Shown here piece by piece: positions 11,805 to 24,999 of a stretch of 64,000 bases of DNA; positions within the stretch are counted from its first letter, which is position 1; each line of letters begins with the position of its first letter. Source of the stretch: Tethya wilhelma (Eukaryota; Porifera; Demospongiae; Tethyida; Tethyidae); contig CAXIPT010000005.1 in the NCBI GenBank assembly GCA_964030475.1, positions 2,696,568 to 2,760,567 of the forward strand, in the 5' to 3' direction. The notes below the pieces were generated by a model, which ran no database searches, was not told where the DNA came from, and was given only the letters and a program-made list of their open reading frames with translations. The translations under genes were made by a program, and so were the position numbers.

Positions 11805-13984
11805 CACACACACGCACATACACAAACACACACGCACACAAATTTGATTATGAAAAGTACCACAATTTTACAGAAAATAAGCAGCGTAGGAATAGCCAGT
11901 GTTACCAAAAGCAATGAAACAAGGCATATCTCAATTTGTGATGATGACTATTTATTTTCAGGCAACTGCCATAAAATCAGACCACATAATTCGGTTCAAT
12001 GATAAAAAAGTCACAGGCTAAATGTGTTGTTGATCAAGCTTAATACACATTGTGAAGCAGTTTCAATAAACAAAGTTGTACGACTTTGGCATAAGGGTCA
12101 TTCCATGTGAGATCATGAAAAATGAGAGACCCTCTTGGATTTCCTTGATAATTGGTACATGTGTAGAGGGTCCTAGGACATCAATCCAGTATGAATAATT
12201 TTGGTTGATATTGTATGGCTTCTGAGATATAGGCAATTGAAGTTGCCATTTTTTTGAGATTTTTTGTCTACCTTGCTACCTTAACTGAAATTTTCTCGAA
12301 AGTAGATCAATTTCATGAAAAACTAATATGATAATGTTGTACCAGATACAGTAAGCTTTCATTTCATGTACTTGAAAGGTTTCCTAGACGATAGTAGGTC
12401 AAAGGTCAAACATCGTCATAATTAGATTCGCTTTTTAAACAGCTCGGGATATTTTAATTTTTTTCATACTTTAATATAATGTTGCTATATTATATTAAAG
12501 TATGAAAAAAATTAAAAAATTTAAAAAATGGCAACTTTAATTGCCTATATCTCAGAAGCCATACAATATCAACCAAAATTATTCATACTGGATTGATATC
12601 CTAGGACCCTCTACACATGTACCAATTATCAAGGAAATCCAAGAGGGTCTGTCATTTTTCATGTTGATCTCACATGGAATGACCCATAAACATGAACAAG
12701 TCATGTGCTGTTATTGAGCCATGCATGCCTTGCTTCATTACTATTCGTAGCACTGCCAATTCCTACCTACACAGCTTATTTTTTTGGCTACTTTGTTCGC
12801 CAGACAGCTGTGACAGAGGAACAAAGCACACCAACCCACCTGAACAAAAGCGTTGCTGACTCTTCGAAGATGTTCTCTCATAACAGGCTCAGCTCCAACA
12901 GATGAATCATGAGCCTTGAGGTCACTGGGGTTAAACTGATGTATAGATAATGTTCGTACAACTCTGAATTCACCACAGTTGGTCAAGTGTTCGTTCTCAA
13001 GACGAAAAAAATTCCACACAAATCTTCGAAATACTTCCAACACAGCGAGAACAGTTCCCAGAATGTTTCCCTCCAATATACTGGTCCCTGCTTCACCCAC
13101 TGAAATGTTGAGGGTCCAAAGAGCTCTGAAAATGAGATCTTCAATGATCGCCAGAATGTAGAAGACCTTGTGCTTGTAGATGAGCTCCTTCCTCAGCTGG
13201 TACTTGCCTTTGAAGAGCCCCCAGTCCATCGTGACATCCCACGTGAAGGTGTAGCAGGTGCTCACCATAGCAGAGAGTATCCACAGGGTGAAGGCAATGT
13301 AGTGGCCAGTGCTTTGAGAATGTGTGGTTGGGTCTGTGGGCACATCATGAGTATGTGCACTTAATAATAATTATGTGCAAATTGCTTAAAGGAACAGTGT
13401 CTCTATAATTATAAAGTGCTGATTTGTTACCAAAAAAGAAATGAGTGATGTTTTGTGACGTTTTTTGTTGACAAAAACGCAATATACATACGTGCATGAG
13501 CTAGTATCCAGAATGTGGTACCCAGATCGTGCTAGAAACAAAACAAAAAACATCACAAAAGGTTATAGAGCGTCATAAAGCGTCAAAAATTTTATTTTTA
13601 GTAACATAACAGCACTTATAATTATAGTGATACAGTTCCTTCACTCCTAGTACAGTAAGTTATAACTCATGTAAACAAGGGCTATAGGGCTAAGGGTACA
13701 CATGAGTTAGTACACCAATATTTGGTCTGAAAATTATATGGACACACAAATTATGATGTATGCATCGGGCTATAAGCCACACCCACCTTTGAGTCCATTG
13801 CCCAGAGAGGAGAAGAACACCACAAAGAATGTCGTGGAGTACTTGGCAGCATTGACTAAGTGAGGGAAGGCCTTCTTGGAATCATAGAATCGTCTCAAAC
13901 ACTGGGCGAATCGAAACCAGGCTGGTAGAGATGCCAACAAGGGGCGGAGAGCATAGGTGACTTGACCACACTGGATGGATGCAT
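11051..13984 (-). CDS. XPR1: XPR1-like phosphate exporter, three 3' exons (EXS domain and C-terminal tail)
   Basis: Exons in coding order are 13984-13787, 13333-12840 and 11386-11051 (stop TAA). Splice sites are GT-AG and phases agree. The family exports inorganic phosphate at the plasma membrane and is gated by inositol pyrophosphate bound to an N-terminal SPX domain. The first exon here carries LPAWFRFAQCLRR and AFPHLVNAAKYSTTFF. The second carries SCYTF-like membrane helices, TWDVTMDWGLF, and FRRFVWNFFRLENEH followed by NCGEFRVVR; these are strongly conserved EXS signatures. The last exon is acidic and ends in three 11-residue GGATVRGEGGD repeats encoded by a 33-bp minisatellite. Reading on past the donor at 12839 would run into a dispersed repeat and stop at 12741, which is probably not the real end. 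Exons upstream of 13984 (first membrane helices, rest of SPX) were not found; see the SPX exon at 20235-20367. Confidence 0.88.
11128..11240. repeat. 33-bp coding minisatellite
   Basis: Units start at 11128, 11161 and 11194, with a partial fourth. The period is 33 bp, so the frame is kept. On the minus strand it encodes GGATVRGEGGD repeats in the tail of the XPR1-like protein. Confidence 0.85.
11579..11621. repeat. Short hairpin element, TAGCCTCG family
   Basis: A near-perfect palindrome starts TAGCCTCGTCCCCAGGC and ends GCCTGGGAACGAGGCTA. Relatives lie at 63160-63243 and 63741-63821, and a half copy near 5295. Confidence 0.75.
11765..11835. repeat. CA microsatellite
   Basis: Long CA run with occasional GC and TA interruptions. 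It lies in the last intron of the XPR1-like gene and is followed by a diverged repeat-family-A segment (about 11862-11960). Confidence 0.9.
12094..12685. mobile_element. 590-bp foldback element with long inverted arms
   Basis: The left arm (from GGGTCATTCCATGTGAGATC) and the right arm (ending GATCTCACATGGAATGACCC) are reverse complements over roughly 170 bp with few mismatches. A second, independent palindrome sits in the centre (about 12452-12507, around CATACTTTAATATAAT). It is non-coding and lies inside the last intron of the XPR1-like gene. Confidence 0.85.
12716..12792 (-). repeat. Repeat family A fragment
   Basis: GCACTGCCAATTCCTAC matches the family core GCACTGCCCATTCCTAC of the copies near 19070 and 30040. 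It lies just 3' of the last strong XPR1-like donor site. Confidence 0.7.
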
Positions 13985-14099
13985 CTGACAAAAACAAAGA
14001 TGAGAACATGAGAGGTAGATGGTGCTCACATAACTGGAAGCCTAACTCAACCATTATAGTGAACTATTAAATTTTTATTGTTGGCAATACCAAAGATTC

Positions 14100-15248
14100 A
14101 TGTATGTTGTAAAACAGAGACAGATGAAACCACAACTATATCATACACATGTTTATCCATGCACTAGAAATCCCATTGCTACCTTGGCCACTCTTATTCT
14201 ACTGTCCTTCACCAAGCTCGTTCGAACACTTATTGCAGCATTTTCTTTTGCAAGAGTGGATGTTCAAGTGAATAATACAGTTGACTCAAAAGTAGTGAAC
14301 GTGAAAGACGTGGTCTGGCAGGTTGATGGAACTATACCATATCTCAAAGGAAAACACATACCACTTTTCTTAGTAGCTTTAATTACCCTTGTTGTTATTC
14401 ATGCCTATGTGCTACTACTATTCTTGTGGCAGTGGCTACTCCATTGTCCAAACAGAAAGCCGCTAAGGTGGACCCGTGATGTCCGATTAAACTCATTCAT
14501 GGATGCCTACAATGCTCCTTTTACTAAAAGACATCGCTACTGGACTGGATTGTTACTCATTGCTAGATGCATTTTGTACTTGGTCTCAACACTAAGCGTT
14601 TTAAGCGGTCCCAAAACACCTCTATTTGCGATCATACTGGTGGTAGGAAGTTTATTTGCACTAAAAGAAATCATAAAACGTAGAATTTACAAAGAGAGGT
14701 TTCTTAATGTCTTGGAAGGCTGTTTTCTCTACAATCTTCAGATATTTGCTGCTGCAAGTCTCTACTCAGTTGGAAACACCGAGCACCAGGTTGCACTGGC
14801 ATACACGTCAACGAGTATTGCTTTCATACTGTTTCTTGTCATCCTGATCTATCACACGTATGCCTTCTTATTGAAGAATATAACTCATATACGAAAGTTT
14901 GTAGAATCGTTTAAAGGCCTTAACCTAAAGCATGCTAGTCGTCCAGAAATAAAAAGAAGTAAGACCGTGTCAGACAAAAGAATTCCTTTACTGTCAGAAG
15001 ATGAAGGTGGTACAGCAGAACAGAGTCAAGATTTTAGCAAGTTTAGAGGAGCGTTGGAACTTCTCAGCTCACAATCTTTTTCTGAAGGACTAGTTGAGTC
15101 ACCACAGAGCGACAGTTATACTCCACCAAGTTCCATCTCAACTGCAAGCAGTGCCAGCCGCCAGCGTAAACCTACAGAAGTAACATACAGTGTAGTTGAT
15201 CCGATACCGTCTGAAAATGACTTGGCACAAAGTATGACACAAATGTAG
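14100..15248 (+). CDS. N-terminally truncated copy of the beta-helix/multi-pass receptor family
   Basis: 382 codons, intronless. Residues from about 24 on (ATLATLILLSFTKLVRT) align with residue about 1024 onward of the 1354-residue receptor at 52989-57053 and continue through its last six membrane helices. Shared marks are DAYxxxFxKxxxRxWTGLLLIAR, KERFLNVLEGCFLYNL and the final ISxGIAF-like helix. The extracellular beta-helix, cysteine-rich part and first four helices are absent. The tail is longer than in the big copy and is rich in Ser, Pro and acidic residues. The first 23 codons have no counterpart; a possible splice acceptor (CATGCACTAG) just before the homology suggests either lost upstream exons or a pseudogene that kept an open frame. 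A polyadenylation signal AATAAA follows at about 15271. It lies 116 bp from an XPR1-like exon on the other strand. Confidence 0.7.
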   Translation: MYVVKQRQMKPQLYHTHVYPCTRNPIATLATLILLSFTKLVRTLIAAFSFARVDVQVNNTVDSKVVNVKDVVWQVDGTIPYLKGKHIPLFLVALITLVVIHAYVLLLFLWQWLLHCPNRKPLRWTRDVRLNSFMDAYNAPFTKRHRYWTGLLLIARCILYLVSTLSVLSGPKTPLFAIILVVGSLFALKEIIKRRIYKERFLNVLEGCFLYNLQIFAAASLYSVGNTEHQVALAYTSTSIAFILFLVILIYHTYAFLLKNITHIRKFVESFKGLNLKHASRPEIKRSKTVSDKRIPLLSEDEGGTAEQSQDFSKFRGALELLSSQSFSEGLVESPQSDSYTPPSSISTASSASRQRKPTEVTYSVVDPIPSENDLAQSMTQM

Positions 15249-15672
15249 TTGGATGCATAGAACTTCCATGCAATAAACTCAGTCTACATTCTAACAGTTT
15301 CACTGTGCATTTAAGTTTGTTTAATAATAATTATTTTTGGGTTTTTAATTACACGCAGAATGATATTAATTTAATTTCACTGTAAAACTATAGTCTATAC
15401 TTGTTTATTCAGATTTCTACCCTTTTAACTATAGCATGCAGCATTACTATGAGCCTGCAACTGCAATTAACTGTGCTGTTTTGTGAATTGCACGTGGTAC
15501 TCACATGCATTCAGCCCCACCCACCTAACTAACTACACACCCACACGGAAAAAAACAACAACAAACGCATGTGCACCAGCCTGACGACCCTGAGAGCCAT
15601 ATACAAGGACTGTTTTTTCTCTCTCTCTCTAAATTTTTCTCTCTATTGAGATTTTAACTGGCAATAGCCGCT

Positions 15673-16231
15673 ATGGAACAGAAGCGTCTAGAGTCTTCCG
15701 ATGACCCCATTCTTCCGCCTAGTTCTGCTCCCATTTTCACTCCATCTGGCAGTTCTGGAGGAGATGGAGAAGAGAAGAAATCCAGCCCCATCACTGATCT
15801 CGGTCAGGTGTGCTACGAAAGAGTCCTCCCGTCAGAGTCCCACTACTACAAGCCTCCTCCACCTCCTGTTTGTACTGGTAAGACTCACCATATTATATCT
15901 GTATTTTTATCAGTCTATATAGCCACAGTGATAGCATTCGAAGCCAAAAGAGACATATTATCACAAAGAGCGTATATCAGATAGATTCGATCTCGAATAA
16001 TTTCTAGTTCTGAATTTACGCAGTAGAAAGATAGTATCTAGAAGTAAGTTGATCAATAGTTTGCCATAATGGTTTCCTACTTCTATATGATTATGCTAGT
16101 ACCCTGGGGAATTATCTACATAATTAAAAGCATACTCTTCATTCTGCACTGTCATACTTACATGAATGATCGACCCTATCTATTTACCCACGTTCTAGAT
16201 CTTAAACTAGCACTCTCCACCATGACCATAT

Positions 16232-16287
<56 letters not shown>

Positions 16288-17635
16288 TCACATGTTCACA
16301 CACTCCAGACGACCCTCTGTGTCCCATACCCCTCGATGCTGTTGGCTATATCAGTAAGCTGTGGAAGAAGAATGACCTCAACGTGTTCTTCATGCGTCCT
16401 CACCCCAAGGAGGCTGAGATCCTAGAGTGGGCCAGTGAGTGGAGCAACTATTGTGCCATCGTCTTCCACAGGACCGACTCCAGAGACAAGAGTGATATTA
16501 GAGTTGACTTCAATGACGGTACATAGTGTGGTGTATACCTAACGTATGTGCTGCTTAGCAATTATTATCATGGTCATTTATTTAACTTTTGGCACAATAG
16601 TTGGCAATAATATTATTGCATGCACATGATTATCTGCTTCACAATACAGTGAATCTTTGATATAAGCTAGAGTTTTTCTCCCCATGACTGCCTCAAAAGA
16701 TGTTAAATTTGGTTTGAATCAACCTGGCTTGTAGTTGGAGTCTTGATTGAGAATGACTTAGTAGTGGTTGTCACAATGATCAACTTGAAATGCATACATA
16801 TAATATACACTAAACTAGGCGGGAATGATATTATCATTTCTCAATCTTTATGCGTGGTATTTTGCACTCGTGATGCATCCAGGTAGTTCGTGGTCCTACA
16901 TTGGTACTGATGCCATTCATCTCCCTCTTGAGTCCTTCACAATGAACCTAGGCTTTGTCGATCGGTCTACAGTACTCCACGAGTTTGGTCATGCCTTGGG
17001 TCTCATCCACGAGCACCAGAGTCCCTTCTCCGGGGGATTTGAGTGGAACAGAGAGGAGGTGTTTATAGTGTGATGAGAGTAATGTCAAATATGTTGAAAG
17101 AAGAAGTATGTATGGTACAATTGTTTAGGGACTCCCACAAGAAATGGCATTGTATGTACCACTACTCATTCCAGCCTACTATTTTACTTTATACACCTTA
17201 TGCCAGGCATCACCCACTTTCCTTTCTTTATAAGCTAGTGTATGGTTGGAAGGGATTTTTACTGGTTACTTAGTCACGTACTTAGGCAGGTCCTAATGCT
17301 CTCTCTCTTTCTCTCTCTCCCTTGTCGTTTCTTTGAATGCAGAGGCTGATTTTGGAGCAAATTATAGCTAACCTATAGCTATAACCATAGTGCCTGTTTT
17401 GTTTTTATTTAATGCTCACCAAAACAAAATTTAGTTGACTGTGCATGAGCATGCTTAGTGTGCACTTATACATTATTCAGGTTATCAAGTCTCTCAGTGG
17501 GCCTCCCAACTATTGGGATATGGATAGGATTGAGAACAACATGTTTCAACGCTACAAGAGGAAAGATCTGGATGGGACCCTTTACGATGCCAAGAGTATC
17601 ATGCACTATGCGTAAGTTTATACTTACGTTTCACT

Positions 17636-17678
<43 letters not shown>

Positions 17679-18704
17679 TACTTGAGGAAATGATGAGGAA
17701 AGAAACCTTGAGATCTAGTGGGATTCAAACTGTAGGTCCTCTTTCCACTGATCGAGCTGTACTAGAACTTTTGCTTAACACAGCATGCAGACTAGAAGGA
17801 AGTGAAAGTCCCAAACTCATGTGAATTCATGACATGATCTATCATGGCATAGAAGGCTATCAGTGACTTTGAATATCTGACTCTCCGAGTGGTGTGGACT
17901 GTCAACTTCCTTGGGTATTATTGTATGCAATTGTGGATCAGCTCCACACACACTGGGTCATAGATAGTGGGTGTACAGCTGCAGTCAAATTTGCAAGAGG
18001 AAAGAAAAACATTGATCATCAGTAGTGGTAGAGAGAGAACTGTGGAATAAAGCAAAAAATAAAATTACCTCCTGATTTGGTATATAATCCTTGAATGCTT
18101 TGGTGTTGACTACACCAGTCACCTTCCAATTTACAATAATTCCCAATATTCCCTAAAATGCCGATTATAGCTAAATTCAATAATTCTTGCCAAACAATTA
18201 GTATAATTCCCGTATTTTATAATCCAGGTTTCCTCGTGAATGGATCAAGGGTGATGGATATCCTGATGGAATCAAACGCAATGCCGAGCTGTCACAACGG
18301 GACAAGGAACACGTGAGACGTCTCTATGGTCCTCCTCGGACCTCTTCCGGCACTGGGAGGAGAACCACGCCCACAACAGGTGGCTCAAGTGGGCGTGGCA
18401 CTAGTGGGCGTGGTGGGTCGGGAAGGACAACAACCATCACAAGAGTAGCTCCGACAATGCCCGACAGAACCAAGCCAGTGACCAACCTACCACCTCCGAG
18501 ATCCAATCAAATTTTCGACGTAAATGTTTTCCAACCCCACACAGGTAAAGCTGCTATAGCACAATGTTATTGTAATCATAACAGTGAAACTTCTGAGCCA
18601 ATTCAAAGGCATTTTTTTGTCCTTTGCTAAATTGAGACGTTTTCCTCTCTACAGAGTTTGCTACACACGAATATTTTAATCAATATCTTGGGAATCACCA
18701 ATAG
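15673..18704 (+). CDS. Astacin-like zinc metalloprotease without a signal peptide
   Basis: Six exons are phase-consistent: 15673-15877, 16309-16518, 16883-17058, 17481-17611, 18228-18544 and 18655-18704, giving about 362 residues. The catalytic motif HEFGHALGLIHEHQSP (about 171-186) supplies three zinc-binding histidines and the catalytic glutamate, and SIMHYAFP (about 236) is the Met-turn. Together they define the metzincin/astacin (M12A) type, which cleaves peptide bonds in proteins. SGPPNYW between the two is typical of the branch with HEHQ. The N-terminus (MEQKRLESSDD) is hydrophilic and proline-rich with no signal peptide or obvious propeptide, so it may act inside the cell, or an upstream exon is missing. 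The C-terminal exon is a Gly/Ser/Thr/Arg low-complexity region. If the intron at 18545 is not removed, an alternative end lies at 18630. Intron 1 contains a CA tract close to its acceptor. Confidence 0.82.
16232..16283. repeat. CA microsatellite in intron 1 of the metalloprotease gene
   Basis: About 26 CA units ending roughly 25 bp before the exon 2 acceptor. A similar CA tract lies at 17640-17673, just after exon 4. Confidence 0.9.
17700..17765 (-). repeat. tRNA-derived SINE head
   Basis: Read on the minus strand it has an A-box-like AGCTCGATCAGTGGAAAGAG and a B-box-like GTTTGAATCCC at tRNA spacing. No complete cloverleaf is visible, so it is a SINE head or tRNA relic. Related copies lie near 30962 and 38860. 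Confidence 0.5.
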
Positions 18705-18764
18705 AATTTTTATAATTGCTAAAGTGCCAATTTGCCGAATTTAATGCTTTCCTAATAATACACA

Positions 18765-19728
18765 AGTAGTAAAAATTTTATAAAAATGAGAAGTGTAGGA
18801 ATGGGCAGTGCGGTAAAAAGCAATGAAACAAGGCAAGTCTCTGAATTTCGGCACATGACTACTTCATTTTCATGAGTCAATTGCATTAGTTCGAATTCCA
18901 TCATTCAATGATAATAATTGTCAGCCATTTGGCTCATGCAAGCAGTCACTTGATTAATTTAGATAAAGTAACAAGCATGTAGAATGTATAGGTACACATG
19001 AGAGTTGGGTACAAAAAATGAAGTAGTCATGTGCCGAAATTCAGAGACTTGCCTTGTTTCATTGCTTTTTACCGCACTGCCCATTCCTACACTTCTCATT
19101 TTTATAAAATTTTTACTACTTGTTCATTCATTTTTTTAAACACTAAGGTGCATGCTCAATTGCATGGAAACAATCACACAGCAGAGACTAGTCAATCTCC
19201 ACAAAAACCAGCAGACTTTAGTGTATATTTGATGCGCATGCGCGCGCATTATATGCAGGCAACCACGTGCTCTATTGACGACCTTTACCTACATCAAAAT
19301 GGCTAAATAAAAAGTACAGTATTTTATACCGAGAGTTTCAAAGCTGCCTAGATTTTGTTTGCTGCCTTTTTGCCAGCAAACGAGTCGAAAAGGACGTACT
19401 GTGCATGAAATGAAGTCCCACTATATGGTCAAAATTGGCTCAATGCCTTTTGTTCGTCTGGAAATCGCGTTCAAGTAAGTCAGTTAGGAAGGAAGATGAA
19501 CAAAAATGCACTGTTGTGGCTTCTCACCAGCGCTCTCTCCAGAGTGTCTCAGAAACTTTCTGCCTGTTTTCTTTGTTAATACAGTAAGTAAACTGTCTGG
19601 GGGAGGCTACTAAATGCATTTGAAGGCTTAGCTTTCTTTCCCTGAAAGTTTATAAGCATGAACATTTTGTATTGTGTCAATGGGACAGTCGGCCCATTCC
19701 TACTATACGTACTACCGTACGTATGATT
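18765..19728. mobile_element. Repeat family A, long copy 1
   Basis: The first part is a foldback: arms at about 18765-18870 and 19018-19130 are near-perfect reverse complements (core GTGTAGGAATGGGCAGTGCG). A tail of about 600 bp then follows, ending near GGCCCATTCCTACTATACG and CTACCGTACGTATGAT. The tail also aligns with the tail of copy 2 (29690-30712). It is non-coding. It lies between the metalloprotease and the SPX exon. Confidence 0.8.
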
Positions 19729-20234
19729 AACAGTAAAGGTAAGACTCCTTTTGCATGTAGCCCAATTTTAGAACTGGGATTATAAATTAGAACACATCAG
19801 CTGAGAAAGGACTGAACTTCGTGTATACAGTCAGACTTTGGTCATGATCACACAACATTGAACAAGCTACTTTGATACCATGTATGGTACAATGGTACAG
19901 TGGTCATGTGGATGCTTTGAATGAAAGTCTTTCAGTTGTCAATAACAACATAATTATGTTTACAAAGTGCTAGGAAGTATTTGGGTTGAAGTTCACGTAA
20001 TCTATTTTTTCTTTTTGTAAAAAGAATACTACATAGCCTGGAAGTTAATCACTTTCCAGTCTAGTATAGCAGATTGGATGGGCCCTTGAAGCTATTTGTT
20101 GTCTTTGTAAACATAACAAACAAATTTATCTGACAAAACAATACTGTACACTAGCCTGAGGCTATTACATATCTTGCAACATGGTAGAAATTCATTATCA
20201 GAAACTCCTTTTCGGCTATCTAGATAGTTCTTAC

Positions 20235-20367
20235 TTTCATTTTCCTCCAACACCATTCGCTTGGGATCAGTCATTCTGTAGATACGTTTCTTGAGACCAT
20301 CATAGTCGATGTAGTACTGCCTCCATTCCGGAGTCAACTGGGAGGAAAGAAGCTGCGCAAACTTCAT
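20235..20367 (-). CDS. First coding exon of an SPX-domain protein, probably XPR1-like
   Basis: The exon starts with MKFAQLLSSQLTPEWRQYY, followed by IDYDGLKKRIY; this is the opening helix pair of SPX domains, which sense inositol pyrophosphates. It ends at a good donor (GAAA|GTAAGA) after 44 codons in phase 1. XPR1 proteins begin exactly this way, and the same strand carries XPR1 EXS exons 6.2 kb downstream, so the two are probably one gene. However, I found no exons for the rest of SPX or the first membrane helices in between. The start lies about 280 bp from the divergent MORN gene. Confidence 0.72.
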
Positions 20368-20648
20368 CGTTATGCATCCACCGTCCCTACAACATGTAAT
20401 TCACAGTATTTTCTTTGATAGCTCATGGGCTAACATAATAATGGACCACAGGGACAAAGATAAAGGCGAGGGACAAAGATAAAAAGGTCTTTGGAAAAAT
20501 TTAATTGTAATTAGGGCACGTGATGCAAGTGGTGGAGGCGTGTCAGGGGTGTGTCACCTGCCGGTCACCACTGTTCAATTTCTATTTAAGCGAATGTTAC
20601 CATGACAACAGGATTATTTTATAATCGGATAAACTCTAATAGAAAGTC
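20368..20648. promoter_or_regulatory. Shared upstream region of SPX exon and MORN gene
   Basis: A 281-bp gap separates two divergent start codons. It contains a GTGGTGGAGGCGTGTCAGGG-like G-rich block. A bidirectional promoter is inferred from position only. Confidence 0.4.
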
Positions 20649-24289
<3,641 letters not shown>

Positions 24290-24990
24290 CAATTTTATTT
24301 ACACATTGTCAATGATCACGCTCGAATAGACAAAGACAACAAATTAATAACTATAATTGTAGTGGTAATAGTAAATTTTTTGAAATCTCTTTTAGACAAG
24401 CTAGTCAGATCAAAAATTACATTTTACATAATTATAATGTTGGTTATGTGTTATATGCACTGGAGTAGTAATATTAAAATTATTAATTATATTCATCTAA
24501 AGCAGTTGGATTTAATTTGGTGTGTGTGTGGGGGGGTATGTGGGTGGGTGGGGGTGAGTGAGTGTGTGGATGTGGGTGTGGATGTATGGGTGCATCTATG
24601 TGTAGTATAAGTTTGTGTGTGTATGTGCATGATTGCTTCTCAAGTCGAGTTGTGCAGATTGAGGTGAAACCATAATTATTTAACAGTGCATGATAGCTCA
24701 AAGAAACATAATAATACTGATCCGAACTGCAGGCACAAGTCACTATCTATGATGCAAGCTCCATGAGTTTATTGATTATCTAAACTATAGTTTATGTAGC
24801 TCAGCTAGACTTTACATCCTAGCTCAATAGCTATCTCGGACAACATGTACAGCTTAGCATTCCATGGCTATAGCCTGATTGCACAACGGTATATAGTCAT
24901 ATAGCATATAGCTAATCTGCATAGTTCAGTCTGTCTCTTGTGCTGCTTCATCACAGAGCAGAACAAGTTTCTTATAGGCTTTGGATGCTA
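24290..24990. other. Gene-free; G-rich simple repeat
   Basis: 24518-24604 is a GTGTGG/GGGTGG-rich purine-pyrimidine tract. At 24390-24410 the phrase AGACAAGCTAGTCAGATCA repeats the end of the MORN coding exon, a small local duplication. Confidence 0.6.
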
Positions 24991-24999
24991 GTGATGTAT

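Noticed and set aside
12741..12839. Open frame extension of the XPR1-like exon to a stop at 12741
   Set aside because: A strong donor (CAG|GTGGGT) lies at 12840/12839 in phase with the acidic exon at 11386, and the extension reads through a copy of repeat family A.
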